Source: Isachenkonia alkalipeptolytica (GTDB lineage: Bacteria; Bacillota; Clostridia; Peptostreptococcales; T1SED10-28). From it: a DNA stretch of 64,000 bases. The notes beneath the pieces were generated by a model. The model did no database searches, was not told the origin of the DNA, and worked only from the letters and a program-made list of their open reading frames with translations. This document shows, in pieces, positions 26,491-36,401 of the stretch. The position numbers and the translations under genes are program-made. The DNA lies in contig NZ_SUMG01000003.1 in NCBI RefSeq assembly GCF_009910325.1, forward strand, positions 1-64,000. The letters run 5' to 3'. Position 1 is the stretch's first letter. Every line of letters begins with the position of its first letter.

Positions 26491-27652
26491 TATGTTATCC
26501 CAGGAGGAAATCGATGCCCTGTTAAAGGGGGAGGATACTTCCAAGGATAGTAACAAGGAAGAACGAGTTGAATTCAGTGACGAGGAAAAGGATGCCATAG
26601 GGGAAATCGGTAACATCAGTATGGGAACCGCGGCCACGACCCTATCCACGCTCCTCGGCCATAAGGTCAGTATCACCACCCCTCGGGTGGAGGCCATGTC
26701 TGTGGAAGAGATTACAAAGGAATACCCCCTTCCCTTTATTGCCGTGGATGTAAAGTATAAACAGGGAATTGAAGGAACCAATCTTTTGATCCTGAAACAG
26801 CGGGATGTGAAGGTCATTACCAGCTTGATGATGGGCGGTGATGCCGGGGATGTGGAGGAGGACACGGAGCCCTTGTCCGACGTGCATTTAAGCGCTATCG
26901 GAGAGGCGATGAACCAAATGATCGGTTCCGCCTCCACTTCCCTGTCGGAGATGTTTAACCGGAAAATCGATATCAATCCTCCCAAAGCCTTTGAGCTGGA
27001 TTTATCCTCGGACCGGTTTGATGAATACATCTCTGAGGATGTGAACATCTATGCGAAGATTTCCTTTTCCATGAAAATCGGGGATTTTATTGACAGTGAG
27101 ATTATGCAACTGATCCCCATGAGCTTTGCAAAGGAAATGATCGAGATTTTACTCGGGGGACAGGAAAAGACGGAAGAAGAAGCGCCGAAGGCGGCGGAAC
27201 CGGAACCGGAACCGAAAAAAACGGAGCCGGAAAGCCCGCAGCCTCAACAAAACCCAAGCAGCACCCGGTCCCAGGCCCAAGCGGCGGCGGCCTACAGCCA
27301 GCCGAAAGAGCGGAAACCGGAAGCTTCTCAGGAAAGGGTCAATGTACAGCCGGCCCAGTTCCAATCTTTTGATGAAGGTTCCACAAACCATGAACCGGAA
27401 AACATCTCCCTGATTCGGGACGTACCCCTAAAGGTTACCGTGGAATTGGGAAGGACGGTCAAAAAGATTCATGACGTGCTGGACTTCGGTCCCGGAACCA
27501 TCATCGAACTGGATAAACTGGTGGGAGAGCCCCTGGATATTCTGGTAAACGGTCAATACGTTGCAAAGGGCGAAGTGGTTGTTATCGATGAGAACTACGG
27601 AATTCGGGTAACGGACATTGTGAAACCGGAAAAACGCATCGGAAAGCTGTAG
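26480..27652 (+). CDS. fliY: Flagellar switch phosphatase FliY
   Basis: About 390 residues from ATG 26480 (GGGGAGG six bases upstream). The parts in order are a CheY-P binding peptide LSQEEIDALLKGE; a CheC-type phosphatase domain with two active-site pairs, EIGNISMGTA and GEAMNQMIGSA; a Pro-, Glu- and Gln-rich linker; and a C-terminal FliN/SpoA domain (VTVELGRTVKKIHDVL). It completes the C-ring and removes phosphate from CheY-P at the motor. No separate fliN is present. Confidence 0.95.
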   Translation: MMNDMLSQEEIDALLKGEDTSKDSNKEERVEFSDEEKDAIGEIGNISMGTAATTLSTLLGHKVSITTPRVEAMSVEEITKEYPLPFIAVDVKYKQGIEGTNLLILKQRDVKVITSLMMGGDAGDVEEDTEPLSDVHLSAIGEAMNQMIGSASTSLSEMFNRKIDINPPKAFELDLSSDRFDEYISEDVNIYAKISFSMKIGDFIDSEIMQLIPMSFAKEMIEILLGGQEKTEEEAPKAAEPEPEPKKTEPESPQPQQNPSSTRSQAQAAAAYSQPKERKPEASQERVNVQPAQFQSFDEGSTNHEPENISLIRDVPLKVTVELGRTVKKIHDVLDFGPGTIIELDKLVGEPLDILVNGQYVAKGEVVVIDENYGIRVTDIVKPEKRIGKL

Positions 27653-27793
27653 AGTTTTTAGAAAAGAGCTTTCCCTTGGAGAAAAATTCTTGTATGATAA
27701 AGAAGTCGGATAAAACTGAAATGGAATAAGAAATCATTAAATGAAGCATAAAAGTAAAAAATAAGAAAACAAATGATTAGGAGGAATTATATT

Positions 27794-28156
27794 ATGGCTA
27801 AAGGTATATTAGTGGTAGACGATGCGGCATTTATGCGAATGATGATTAAGGATGTACTGACGAAAAACGGATTTGAAGTGGTGGGGGAAGCGGAAAACGG
27901 AGCAAAAGCCGTGGATAACTACAAGGAATTGGATCCCGAGCTGGTGATTATGGATATTACCATGCCGGAAATGGACGGCATTCAGGCGGTAAAAGAAGTG
28001 AAAAAGTTAAACCCCGATGCGAAAATTATTATGTGTTCCGCCATGGGTCAACAGGCCATGGTTATCGAGGCGATCCAAGCGGGAGCCAAGGACTTCATTG
28101 TAAAGCCCTTTCAGGCCGATCGGGTAGTGGAAGCCGTATCAAAAGTCTTAGGATAA
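27794..28156 (+). CDS. cheY: Chemotaxis response regulator CheY
   Basis: 120 residues, a stand-alone receiver domain. The acidic pocket is at D9/D10 (VVDDAAFMR), the phosphorylation site is D54 (IMDITMPEMDG) and the conserved Lys is in DFIVKPF. CheA phosphorylates it, and it then binds FliM and FliY. ATG 27794 has AGGAGG upstream. The 141-nt gap before it contains a weak promoter-like pair (TTTCCC, 17 nt, TATGAT) and otherwise nothing recognised. Confidence 0.96.
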   Translation: MAKGILVVDDAAFMRMMIKDVLTKNGFEVVGEAENGAKAVDNYKELDPELVIMDITMPEMDGIQAVKEVKKLNPDAKIIMCSAMGQQAMVIEAIQAGAKDFIVKPFQADRVVEAVSKVLG

Positions 28157-28172
28157 ATGGAGTGTGGGTTTC

Positions 28173-28559
28173 GTGAATTTTCAGGGTTTTTTAGATTTTT
28201 TTCAGGTGATTTTTATGGTGGTTTTCGTTGTGGCCCTGGCCTATGGAACCACGTGGGTCATCGGTAAAAAATCCAAGGGTTTTATGGGCGGTAAAAACGC
28301 CAAGGTACTGCAACAGATTTCACTGAATATGAATTTTCACATTACGGTAATTCAAGTTCAGCAAAAGGTATATATCATCGGGAAAACCAATAAGTCCATC
28401 GAACTGTTGGATACCATCCCGCTGGATACCTGGAAAGAAAATGAAGCAATGATGTTGAATCAGGAGCAGGAAAATCGCAAGGAAACTCCATTAGAGCGGT
28501 TTTTTAAGATTCAAAATCCCCTGAAGGGAGAGGAAAGGGAAAAAGGTGATGGAAATTAA
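28173..28559 (+). CDS. fliO: Flagellar export protein FliO
   Basis: About 128 residues from GTG 28173, with GGAG eight or more bases upstream; GTG 28164 is also possible. One membrane segment (VIFMVVFVVALAYGTTWVIG) precedes a cytoplasmic domain with KVLQQISLNMNFHITVIQV, as in FliO/FliZ. FliO helps assemble the FliP ring of the export gate. It overlaps fliP. Confidence 0.88.
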   Translation: MNFQGFLDFFQVIFMVVFVVALAYGTTWVIGKKSKGFMGGKNAKVLQQISLNMNFHITVIQVQQKVYIIGKTNKSIELLDTIPLDTWKENEAMMLNQEQENRKETPLERFFKIQNPLKGEEREKGDGN

Positions 28560-29343
28560 TATGACAAAAAAGTGCTACAACATCAAAAAAATTCTCCCGG
28601 TAACCCTGGGTGTGCTGTTTTTCCTTTTTCTTTCCCTGGAAGTGTCCCACGGTCAGCCGAGCTTTCCCATTCCCAATGTGGAAATCGGCGTGGGGGAAGC
28701 CCAGTCACCGGACGAGGTGGCAAGCTCGATTCAAATTCTTTTTTTAATTACGATTCTATCCATTGCTCCCGCAATACTGATCACCATGACCAGTTTTACC
28801 CGGATCATTATTGTCCTTTCCTTTTTACGAAATGCAATCGCCACTCAGCAAACCCCTCCTAATCAGATTTTAGTGGGGTTAGCCTTGTTTTTAACCTTAT
28901 TTATTATGACTCCCGTGGTGAACGAAATTAATGAAGAGGCGGTTCAACCTTTTTTGAACGAGGAAATCGGCCAGGAGGTGGCCCTGGACAATGCTCTGGA
29001 CCCTTTAAGGGACTTTATGTACCGGCAAACCCGGGAGAGTGAACTGGCCCTGTTTATGGATATCGGCGAGGTGAATATGGGCATCGAAGATATCTCCCAA
29101 GTGCCGACAACGGTGTTGATTCCCGCCTTTATTATCAGTGAACTGAAAACCGCTTTTATCATGGGTTTTATACTGTTTGTACCCTTTGTGGTAATTGACA
29201 TGGTTGTGGCCAGTACCCTGATGTCTATGGGAATGATGATGCTTCCCCCGGTAATGATTTCTCTGCCCTTTAAACTGTTACTCTTTATTATGGTGGATGG
29301 TTGGAATTTATTGATCGGTCAGGTAGTAACCAGTTTTAATTAG
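28549..29343 (+). CDS. fliP: Flagellar export gate protein FliP
   Basis: About 264 residues. A signal-like N-terminal hydrophobic segment (TLGVLFFLFLSLEVSHG) is followed by the family blocks: MTSFTRIIIVLSFLRNA, QTPPNQILVGLALFLTLFIM, then ISELKTAFIMGFILFVPF and MMMLPPVMISLPFKLLLFI. FliP is the main subunit of the export channel. GTG 28546, ATG 28549 and ATG 28561 are possible starts; the overlap with fliO is kept in the first two. Confidence 0.95.
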   Translation: MEINMTKKCYNIKKILPVTLGVLFFLFLSLEVSHGQPSFPIPNVEIGVGEAQSPDEVASSIQILFLITILSIAPAILITMTSFTRIIIVLSFLRNAIATQQTPPNQILVGLALFLTLFIMTPVVNEINEEAVQPFLNEEIGQEVALDNALDPLRDFMYRQTRESELALFMDIGEVNMGIEDISQVPTTVLIPAFIISELKTAFIMGFILFVPFVVIDMVVASTLMSMGMMMLPPVMISLPFKLLLFIMVDGWNLLIGQVVTSFN

Positions 29344-29354
29344 GAGGAAGTAAA

Positions 29355-29624
29355 ATGGATGAAGCAATTGTAGTAGAAATTGCCCAACAGGCAATGATTA
29401 CCACCTTACTGCTGGCGGCGCCGATGCTGGGCTTTGGACTGCTGGTAGGACTTGCGGTCAGTATTTTTCAAGCCACCACCCAGATCCAGGAGCAGACCCT
29501 GGCCATGATTCCGAAGATCGTTGCAGTCCTGGGATCCGTTGTGGTGTTTGGACCCTGGCTCTTATCAGTGATAACGGATTTTACCTTAAGACTATTTACC
29601 AATATGAACACCTTTATCCAGTAA
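29355..29624 (+). CDS. fliQ: Flagellar export gate protein FliQ
   Basis: 89 residues with two membrane helices. The family blocks are LGFGLLVGLAVSIFQATTQI and EQTLAMIPKIVAV. It joins FliP and FliR in the export gate. AGGAGG is upstream. Confidence 0.96.
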   Translation: MDEAIVVEIAQQAMITTLLLAAPMLGFGLLVGLAVSIFQATTQIQEQTLAMIPKIVAVLGSVVVFGPWLLSVITDFTLRLFTNMNTFIQ

Positions 29625-29641
29625 ACTAAAGTAGGGATGTC

Positions 29642-30433
29642 ATGGATGTACTTATAGAATATTTCATATTTAATGTGGAAATTTTCTTTCTGAGCATTGT
29701 TCGAATCACCGGTATGATGGTGTTGGCTCCGGTGTTTTCCAGAAGAGAGATTCCGGTGCTGGTAAGGGTTTGGCTCGGGGTACTGCTTTCCTTTGTGCTC
29801 CTGCCCGGGAATATTATCAATCAGGTAACGGAAATTGAAGGCTTTTTATCCCTGGCCCTTTACGGGATCAACGAGTTTTTTATCGGTCTGACCATCGGTT
29901 TCATCGCCTTTACCTTCATCAGCGTAATGTACCTGGCGGGGAGAATGATCGATACCCAAATGGGCTTTGGAATGGTCAACGTGTTTGATCCCCAAACCAA
30001 CCTGCAAATACCGGTGATGGGAAATTTCTACAATATGTTTTTAGTTTTGCTTTTTTTAGTCCTCAACGGTCACCATATGTTGATTAAAGCTATGGAGTTC
30101 AGTTTTGATCGGATTCCCATCGGAATGATGATCACCTTTGACGGCGTATTTATTGAACGCTTTGTACAGATTTACAGCCGGTTTTTTGTGCTGGCCTTTC
30201 AGTTTTCCGCTCCGGTGATTGCAACGATTTTTTTAGCCAACGTCCTCTTAGGAGTGCTGGCCAGGACCATGCCCCAAATGAATATTTTTGTGGTGGGGCT
30301 GCCGTTGAAAATCGGGATCGGGCTGTTAACCGTGATTATCTCTTTGCAGTTCTTTGTTCCTTTTTCCGAAAATTTATTTGATATAATGTTTGACTCAATA
30401 AGAGAAATTATTGAAATCCTGTCCAGAGGTTGA
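29642..30433 (+). CDS. fliR: Flagellar export gate protein FliR
   Basis: 263 residues, strongly hydrophobic with about six membrane segments. Recognisable blocks are RITGMMVLAPVFSRREIPV near the start and MPQMNIFVVGLPLKIGIGLL near the end. FliR is the last part of the FliPQR channel and contacts FlhB, which is encoded next. Its ribosome binding site is weak (TAGGGATG). Confidence 0.95.
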   Translation: MDVLIEYFIFNVEIFFLSIVRITGMMVLAPVFSRREIPVLVRVWLGVLLSFVLLPGNIINQVTEIEGFLSLALYGINEFFIGLTIGFIAFTFISVMYLAGRMIDTQMGFGMVNVFDPQTNLQIPVMGNFYNMFLVLLFLVLNGHHMLIKAMEFSFDRIPIGMMITFDGVFIERFVQIYSRFFVLAFQFSAPVIATIFLANVLLGVLARTMPQMNIFVVGLPLKIGIGLLTVIISLQFFVPFSENLFDIMFDSIREIIEILSRG

Positions 30434-30440
30434 TGAAATT

Positions 30441-31538
30441 ATGGTAAGAATAGATCTTCAGTTATTCAATGAAGAAAAAACCGAGAAAGCCACCCCGAAA
30501 AAGAAACAGGACAGTCGGAAAAAAGGGCAGGTCCATCAAAGCAAAGAGGTGAACTCCGCGTTTTTACTGATCGGTGCCTTTTCGGTACTGGGCTTGTCCT
30601 CCGGGTATATCGGCTTTATGACAAGAAATTTCACCATTAATTTTTTTCAGCAGTATCTGAACGGAAGGACAATGATTACCTTTGAAAATGCCCACCGCTT
30701 TGTGATTATGGCCATGCTGCAGATGCTGATGCTGGTGGGGCCATTGTTTCTCGCCACGGTAATCATCGGGTTTTCCGCCAGCTATTTTCAGGTGGGTCCC
30801 TTATTCACCGTAAAAACCCTGGCCATAAAACTGAGCAAACTCAATCCCCTTGAGGGTTTTAAACGAATTTTCTCCCTGAAATCCCTGGTAGAGCTGTTTA
30901 AATCCTTTGTCAAAATCTTTGTGATCGGCTATATCGTCTTTCACTACACCTCCGGGGAGATCGCCCGGGTTTTTTCCACCATCACCATGGAAACCTCGGA
31001 AATTGTGGCCACCATCAGCTCCTTGACCATGAATATCGGGATTCGAGCGTCCTTAGCCCTGGTAATCCTTGCAATTATCGACTATTATTATCAGAAATAC
31101 GATCATGAGAAGCAGATAAAAATGACAAAAAAGGAAGTAAAGGAAGAGCGAAAGCAAATCGACGGAAATCCCATGATCAAATCCAAAATCCGGGAAAAGC
31201 AGCGGCAAATGTCCATGCAGCGGATGATGGAGGAAATACCGAAGGCCGATGTGGTTATTACCAATCCCACCCACTTTGCGGTGGCCATTGAGTATAACGC
31301 CGAGTCCTTTGAAGCCCCCCGAGTGGTGGCTAAGGGCCAGGACATCATTGCCCAAAACATCAAAAAAAGAGCGAATGAACACAATGTCACCATTGTTGAA
31401 AATAAATATCTGGCAAGAACCCTGTATAAAATGGTAAACATCGGTGAGTTTGTACCGCCGGACTTATACCAGGGTGTGGCGGAAGTGCTGGCTTATGTGT
31501 ATAAGCTGAATAAAAAAACTAAAGGGGGATTATCATGA
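30441..31538 (+). CDS. flhB: Flagellar export switch protein FlhB
   Basis: 365 residues from ATG 30441. The N-terminus EKTEKATPKKKQDSRKKGQV is the family signature, followed by four membrane segments and a cytoplasmic domain with the self-cleavage site NPTH (N275-P276-T277-H278). Cleavage at Asn-Pro allows the substrate switch triggered by FliK. A longer reading from 30411 overlaps the end of fliR and is less likely. It overlaps flhA by four bases (ATGA). Confidence 0.96.
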   Translation: MVRIDLQLFNEEKTEKATPKKKQDSRKKGQVHQSKEVNSAFLLIGAFSVLGLSSGYIGFMTRNFTINFFQQYLNGRTMITFENAHRFVIMAMLQMLMLVGPLFLATVIIGFSASYFQVGPLFTVKTLAIKLSKLNPLEGFKRIFSLKSLVELFKSFVKIFVIGYIVFHYTSGEIARVFSTITMETSEIVATISSLTMNIGIRASLALVILAIIDYYYQKYDHEKQIKMTKKEVKEERKQIDGNPMIKSKIREKQRQMSMQRMMEEIPKADVVITNPTHFAVAIEYNAESFEAPRVVAKGQDIIAQNIKKRANEHNVTIVENKYLARTLYKMVNIGEFVPPDLYQGVAEVLAYVYKLNKKTKGGLS

Positions 31539-33571
31539 AGTTTGGAGACATATTTGTAGTACTGGCCGTAATCGGTATCGTCATCATCATTATCATGCCC
31601 ATCCCCTTAGGACTCTTGGATGTACTGCTGAGTTTTAATATTGCCCTGGGACTTTTAATACTAGTGGTTTCCATGTATATCAAAGAGGCTTTGGAGTTTT
31701 CCATTTTCCCCTCCATTCTCCTGATCGCCACCCTGTTCCGTCTGGCCTTGAATATTACCACAACCCGGTATATTCTATCCGAGGCCCAGGCCGGGGATCT
31801 GATTGAGAGTTTCGGGGACTTTGTGATCCAGGGAAATGCCATCGTAGGATTTATTGTGTTTTTGATCATCGTCATCATTCAGTTCCTGGTCATCACCAAG
31901 GGAGCCGAGCGGGTGGCGGAGGTTGCCGCACGGTTTACCCTGGACGCCATGCCCGGAAAGCAAATGGCCATTGACGCGGACCTGAACGCCGGGTTAATCG
32001 ATGATTATCAAGCCAAGGAGCGAAGAGAAAAAATTCAGAGGGAAGCGGATTTTTACGGTTCCATGGATGGTGCCAGTAAGTTTGTTAAGGGAGATGCCAT
32101 TGCCAGTATTGTCATTACCATGATCAATATCGGCGCCGGCTTTATTATCGGAATCGTGATGAACGACTTCACTTTTCAGGAGTCCATCCAAGTTTATACG
32201 ATTCTTACCGTGGGCGACGGACTGGCCAGTCAAATTCCCGCCTTGCTGATTTCCACTTCCACCGGTATTGTGGTTACACGCTCGGCATCCAAGGGAAATC
32301 TCGGCTCCGACATGATTGAGCAGATGTTTGAACAGGCGAAAAGTATGTTGATCATCGGGGGCGTATTGATCTTTCTAGCCATGACCCCCTTGCCCACCAT
32401 TCCCTTTTTGCTGATTTCCGCCGCCTTTATTACCGCGGGGATTATGAAATATCAGTCCAGGAAAAAAGAAGCGGTACAAGCGGAAGAAAAGGAAGTGGAA
32501 GCCACCGAGGAAGAGGCCCAGGAAAAACGGAAACCGGAAAACGTGATGCCCCTCCTCAGTGTGGATCCTATCGAATTGGAATTCGGCTATGGGATTCTCC
32601 CCTTAGCGGATCAGGAACAGGGGGGAGACCTGTTTGACCGACTGGTCATGATCCGGCGGCAATGCGCCTTGGAGCTGGGAATGATTGTCCCCATGATCCG
32701 GCTTCGGGACAATATTCAGTTAGAGCCCAATCAATACATTATTAAAATCAAAGGGGTGGAAATCACCGCGGGGAATATCATGTTCGACCATTACATGGCC
32801 ATGAACCCCGGCTCCGTAGACGGAGACATTGAAGGGGTGGAAACCGTGGAGCCCGCCTTCGGCCTGCCGGCAAAATGGATTAAAGAAGAGGTTCGGGAGG
32901 ATGCGGAAATGCTGGGATACACCGTGGTGGATCCTCCGTCGATTATTGCCACCCACCTGACGGAAGTGATCAAAAAGCACGCCCATGAACTACTGGGACG
33001 ACAGGACGTCCAAAAGCTGGTGGACAACGTCAAAGAATCCCACCCGGCCTTGGTGGATGAACTGCTACCGAGCCAGATGAGTCTGGGAGAAATTCAAAAA
33101 GTGCTGGCCAACCTGTTAAAGGAAGGGGTCTCCATTCGAAACTTTGTTACGATCCTTGAGACCCTGGCGGACCATATTAACATCACCCGGGACACGGATA
33201 TGTTAACGGAGTATGTGCGACAAGGCCTTGGTAGGGCGATTTCCAAGCAGTTTATCACCAATCAGCCGGCGAAGGTCATTACCTTGGACAAGGGGCTGGA
33301 ACAGACCATTATGGACTCCCTGCAGCAGACCGAGAGCGGAACCTACATTTCCATGGATCCCAATATTGTCCAATCGGTACTGAATAATTTGGCAAAACAG
33401 ATTCAGCGGCTGATGTCTTTAGGGGAACAACCCATCGTGGTCACAGCCCCTATTGCCAGGCTCTATTTTAAACGGTTGACAGAACAGCTCAGTCAAGACT
33501 TAATAGTGCTTTCCTATAATGAACTGGACCCAAGTCTTGAAATCGAATCCATCGGGGTGGTGAACCAATAA
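31535..33571 (+). CDS. flhA: Flagellar export gate protein FlhA
   Basis: 678 residues. Eight membrane segments lie in the first half, with the conserved block RFTLDAMPGKQMAIDADLNA in the cytoplasmic loop and STSTGIVVTRSASKGNLG. The C-terminal cytoplasmic domain binds export chaperones. It is the proton-driven part of the gate. It starts inside the end of flhB, and flhF begins on its stop codon. Confidence 0.97.
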   Translation: MKFGDIFVVLAVIGIVIIIIMPIPLGLLDVLLSFNIALGLLILVVSMYIKEALEFSIFPSILLIATLFRLALNITTTRYILSEAQAGDLIESFGDFVIQGNAIVGFIVFLIIVIIQFLVITKGAERVAEVAARFTLDAMPGKQMAIDADLNAGLIDDYQAKERREKIQREADFYGSMDGASKFVKGDAIASIVITMINIGAGFIIGIVMNDFTFQESIQVYTILTVGDGLASQIPALLISTSTGIVVTRSASKGNLGSDMIEQMFEQAKSMLIIGGVLIFLAMTPLPTIPFLLISAAFITAGIMKYQSRKKEAVQAEEKEVEATEEEAQEKRKPENVMPLLSVDPIELEFGYGILPLADQEQGGDLFDRLVMIRRQCALELGMIVPMIRLRDNIQLEPNQYIIKIKGVEITAGNIMFDHYMAMNPGSVDGDIEGVETVEPAFGLPAKWIKEEVREDAEMLGYTVVDPPSIIATHLTEVIKKHAHELLGRQDVQKLVDNVKESHPALVDELLPSQMSLGEIQKVLANLLKEGVSIRNFVTILETLADHINITRDTDMLTEYVRQGLGRAISKQFITNQPAKVITLDKGLEQTIMDSLQQTESGTYISMDPNIVQSVLNNLAKQIQRLMSLGEQPIVVTAPIARLYFKRLTEQLSQDLIVLSYNELDPSLEIESIGVVNQ

Positions 33572-34791
33572 TGAAAGTTAAAAAGTTTTACGGAGAGACA
33601 ACAGAAGAGGCTGTGGAAAAAGTAAAGCAGGAACTGGGGGCCAATGCCATCATCCTTCATGAAAAGGAAGTGCTTCCCCGGGGAATCTGGCGTTTTTTCA
33701 AAAGCCCCTCGGTGGAAATCGTTGCCGCCCGGGAAGAGCAGGTAAAAAGTAAGCGGCCGGAACCGATGAAAAGCAAGGGATCGGTGCCGGTAAAAACCAA
33801 AGTAGCAAAAGCGATGCAAAACCCTGAAGAGGAAGGGGAGGAAAACCCGGCGGTTTACAAAAGGCCTTCGGCGGCGAGAAAAACCTCCTCAGAAGGGGAG
33901 GATTACCAGGAGCTTTCCAAAGAGCTGCAGGATATGAAAAAACTGTTGAACACTCTGGTTCAGGAAAAGCCTGTGGGAAATTTCCCTGCAGTTTTACAGG
34001 GGGTGCATCAAAAACCGGTGCTGGATTTATATAAACAGCTGAAACTCCAGGATGTTCAGGAAGAAATCATCATCGATCTGATCCGGCAGCTAAAAGAGGT
34101 CATCACCGACGAGGATACTGAGGAAGAGCAAAACCAAAAGATTCGACAGGTGTTAAAGCATAAACTGGAAGAAAAAGTGATTATGAAAAACTTCAAACCC
34201 CAAAGCAAAAACGTGGTATTTGTGGGACCCACCGGGGTGGGAAAAACCACAACCATCGCCAAACTGGCCGCCCGTTACGCCCTGGAAGAAGGAAAAAAAC
34301 TGGGACTGGTTAGTGCGGATACCTACCGGATTGCAGCGGTGGAGCAACTGAAAACCTACAGTGAGATCCTCAATATTCCCATAAAAATTGTCTATGAAGC
34401 CAAAGAAATCACCGAAACCCTGGAAGGCTTTTCCGACCGGGACCTGGTGTTGATCGACACGGCGGGACGAAGCCATCGGAATGAAGATCAGATTAAGGAA
34501 CTGGAGGATTTGCTTTTTGCTATGGAGGATAAGGATATTTATCTGGTGCTCAGTGCCACCTCCAGTACTAAGGATCTAAGGGAGATCACCAAACACTACG
34601 AATTTCTTGACAACTATAAAATTATTTTCACAAAAACCGATGAAGCCACAACCTATGGAGGGATTTTAAACTCCTCTATTGAAAATGACAAACCCGTGCT
34701 ATACTTAACCAACGGGCAAAGTGTTCCCGATGATATTGAAAACGCCAGTGTGGAAAAATTGATTCATCTGTTTACCAGGGAGGTTGACTGA
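33571..34791 (+). CDS. flhF: Flagellar SRP-type GTPase FlhF
   Basis: 406 residues. A B domain at the N-terminus (MKVKKFYGETTEEAVEKVKQ) and a linker are followed by an N-G GTPase domain like that of Ffh/FtsY: P-loop GPTGVGKTTTIAKLAARY, DTAGRSHRNEDQ and FTKTDEATTYG. FlhF sets flagellar position and number together with FlhG, which follows with a one-base overlap. Confidence 0.96.
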   Translation: MKVKKFYGETTEEAVEKVKQELGANAIILHEKEVLPRGIWRFFKSPSVEIVAAREEQVKSKRPEPMKSKGSVPVKTKVAKAMQNPEEEGEENPAVYKRPSAARKTSSEGEDYQELSKELQDMKKLLNTLVQEKPVGNFPAVLQGVHQKPVLDLYKQLKLQDVQEEIIIDLIRQLKEVITDEDTEEEQNQKIRQVLKHKLEEKVIMKNFKPQSKNVVFVGPTGVGKTTTIAKLAARYALEEGKKLGLVSADTYRIAAVEQLKTYSEILNIPIKIVYEAKEITETLEGFSDRDLVLIDTAGRSHRNEDQIKELEDLLFAMEDKDIYLVLSATSSTKDLREITKHYEFLDNYKIIFTKTDEATTYGGILNSSIENDKPVLYLTNGQSVPDDIENASVEKLIHLFTREVD

Positions 34792-35699
34792 TGGGGGATC
34801 AAGCACAGAAGCTTCGAGAGATGATTAAGCTTCGGAAAAATTTTCCGAAGGAAGCTAAGGAAAAAGATGAGGAAAAAAGTCCAACACCGGCTCCCGGGAT
34901 CGATTCCCGCGTGGTTGCGGTAACCAGCGGAAAAGGGGGCGTGGGAAAGACGAATTTCACCATTAACCTGGGCATCACCCTGGCAAAGGCGGGAAAAAAG
35001 GTTGTCATATTTGATGCGGACCTGGGACTTGCGAACATTGACGTGATTCTGGGAAGCATACCGAAATATACCTTAGTGGATCTAATGGAGAGGGATCTTC
35101 CTATTGAGAAGGTCATGTCCGAAGGTCCCGAAGGCATAGGGATCATTTCGGGAGCATCGGGTATTGAGGGGCTGATGGACATGTCCCCGGAAAAGGTGGA
35201 GGGGTTAACCCGACGGTTTTCCGAGATCAGCCGATATGCGGACTTTATTCTAATTGATACCGGGGCGGGGATTTCCAAGTCGGTACTGTCCTTTGTACTG
35301 GCTGCCCAGGAGGTTTTAGTCATCAGCACCCCGGAGCCCACATCCATAACCGATGCCTATGCGGTAATTAAAGCCATCGGAAATCAGGACCGGGATAAAT
35401 CGATTCAGTTATTGATCAATAAGGTAAAGGATTCAAAAGAGGGCCGGGAAGTTTACCACAAGCTTCAAAGAGTGGGCAAAGAATTTTTGCAAATGGAAAT
35501 CGGACTGTTAGGCTTTGTTCGAGAGGATCCCTCAGTGGTCAAGGCGGTATACAGTCAAAATCCCTTTGCGGTTCAGTTTCCCGCCTGTCATGCAGCCAAG
35601 GACATCGAAGCGGCGGCCCGAAAGTTAGTGTCTAAAGAGGCCGATGAAATCAAAGAGGACCAGGGTTTTTTCCAAAAGGTCATCGGACTGTTTAAGTAA
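34791..35699 (+). CDS. flhG: Flagellar number regulator FlhG (YlxH), MinD/ParA-like
   Basis: 302 residues. A short N-terminal helix rich in Gln and basic residues (DQAQKLREMIKLRKNF), which in this family stimulates FlhF GTPase, precedes a MinD-like ATPase with deviant Walker A TSGKGGVGKTNFTINLG, FDADLGLANIDVILG and LIDTGAGIS. It controls flagellar number and C-ring assembly. Confidence 0.95.
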   Translation: MGDQAQKLREMIKLRKNFPKEAKEKDEEKSPTPAPGIDSRVVAVTSGKGGVGKTNFTINLGITLAKAGKKVVIFDADLGLANIDVILGSIPKYTLVDLMERDLPIEKVMSEGPEGIGIISGASGIEGLMDMSPEKVEGLTRRFSEISRYADFILIDTGAGISKSVLSFVLAAQEVLVISTPEPTSITDAYAVIKAIGNQDRDKSIQLLINKVKDSKEGREVYHKLQRVGKEFLQMEIGLLGFVREDPSVVKAVYSQNPFAVQFPACHAAKDIEAAARKLVSKEADEIKEDQGFFQKVIGLFK

Positions 35700-35743
35700 T
35701 GAGCAGGATAAATTTTTAAATTTGGATATAATGAGGTGATGGA

Positions 35744-36400
35744 ATGGCCATATTGGATACCATAGGTATCGGTGATAAACTAGAGGTGGGGAAAATCCGG
35801 GGGAACGCCAAGGACCTGGAAGAGAAGTCCACGGGCATCACAAGTCAGGTGATGGATATCCAAGGGGATATTGTACATATTTCCAAACCGATGAAATATG
35901 GAAAAAATTACGCGTTAGAAATCAATGAACAAATTCATATTTATTTTTTTACCAAGGATAAAGGAATATTAAAGGTTCGTGGAGAAGTATTATTAAGTAA
36001 GGATGAACCGATATTGATCTACGGTATTAAACTCCGGGGAAAAGCGAAGAAAATCCAGCGAAGGTTTTACTTTCGACTGGATATTACCATGGATATCGCA
36101 GTGACGGATATTCAAAACAACCGCAAGATCCCCTGCGTTACCAAGGATATCAGCGGCGGCGGTTTGAAATGCATTACCCGGGAGGCATTTCAGTCCCGGG
36201 ATCCCGTTGAAGTAAATATGGTCATCGATCAAGCCCCCATCAGTGTCCTGGGAGAGATTGTCCGGTGTATCAAAGATCCCGTGGAGAATAACCATGAAGT
36301 GGGGATTCAGTTTACCAGTATATCCGACAAAGACCGAAACACCATTGTAAGCTATATTTTTCAAAAACAGCGGGAACTACGAAAAAAAGGATTGATATAA
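35744..36400 (+). CDS. PilZ-domain c-di-GMP receptor, YcgR/MotI type
   Basis: 218 residues. An N-terminal YcgR-like domain is followed by a PilZ domain with both ligand motifs: RRFYFR (residues 106-111, the RxxxR type) and DISGGG (135-140, the D/NxSxxG type). Proteins of this kind (YcgR in E. coli, MotI/DgrA in Bacillus subtilis) brake the motor when c-di-GMP is high. Both motifs are intact, so binding is expected. The gene lies between flhG and cheB, at the junction of motor and chemotaxis genes. Confidence 0.9.
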   Translation: MAILDTIGIGDKLEVGKIRGNAKDLEEKSTGITSQVMDIQGDIVHISKPMKYGKNYALEINEQIHIYFFTKDKGILKVRGEVLLSKDEPILIYGIKLRGKAKKIQRRFYFRLDITMDIAVTDIQNNRKIPCVTKDISGGGLKCITREAFQSRDPVEVNMVIDQAPISVLGEIVRCIKDPVENNHEVGIQFTSISDKDRNTIVSYIFQKQRELRKKGLI

Positions 36401-36401
36401 C

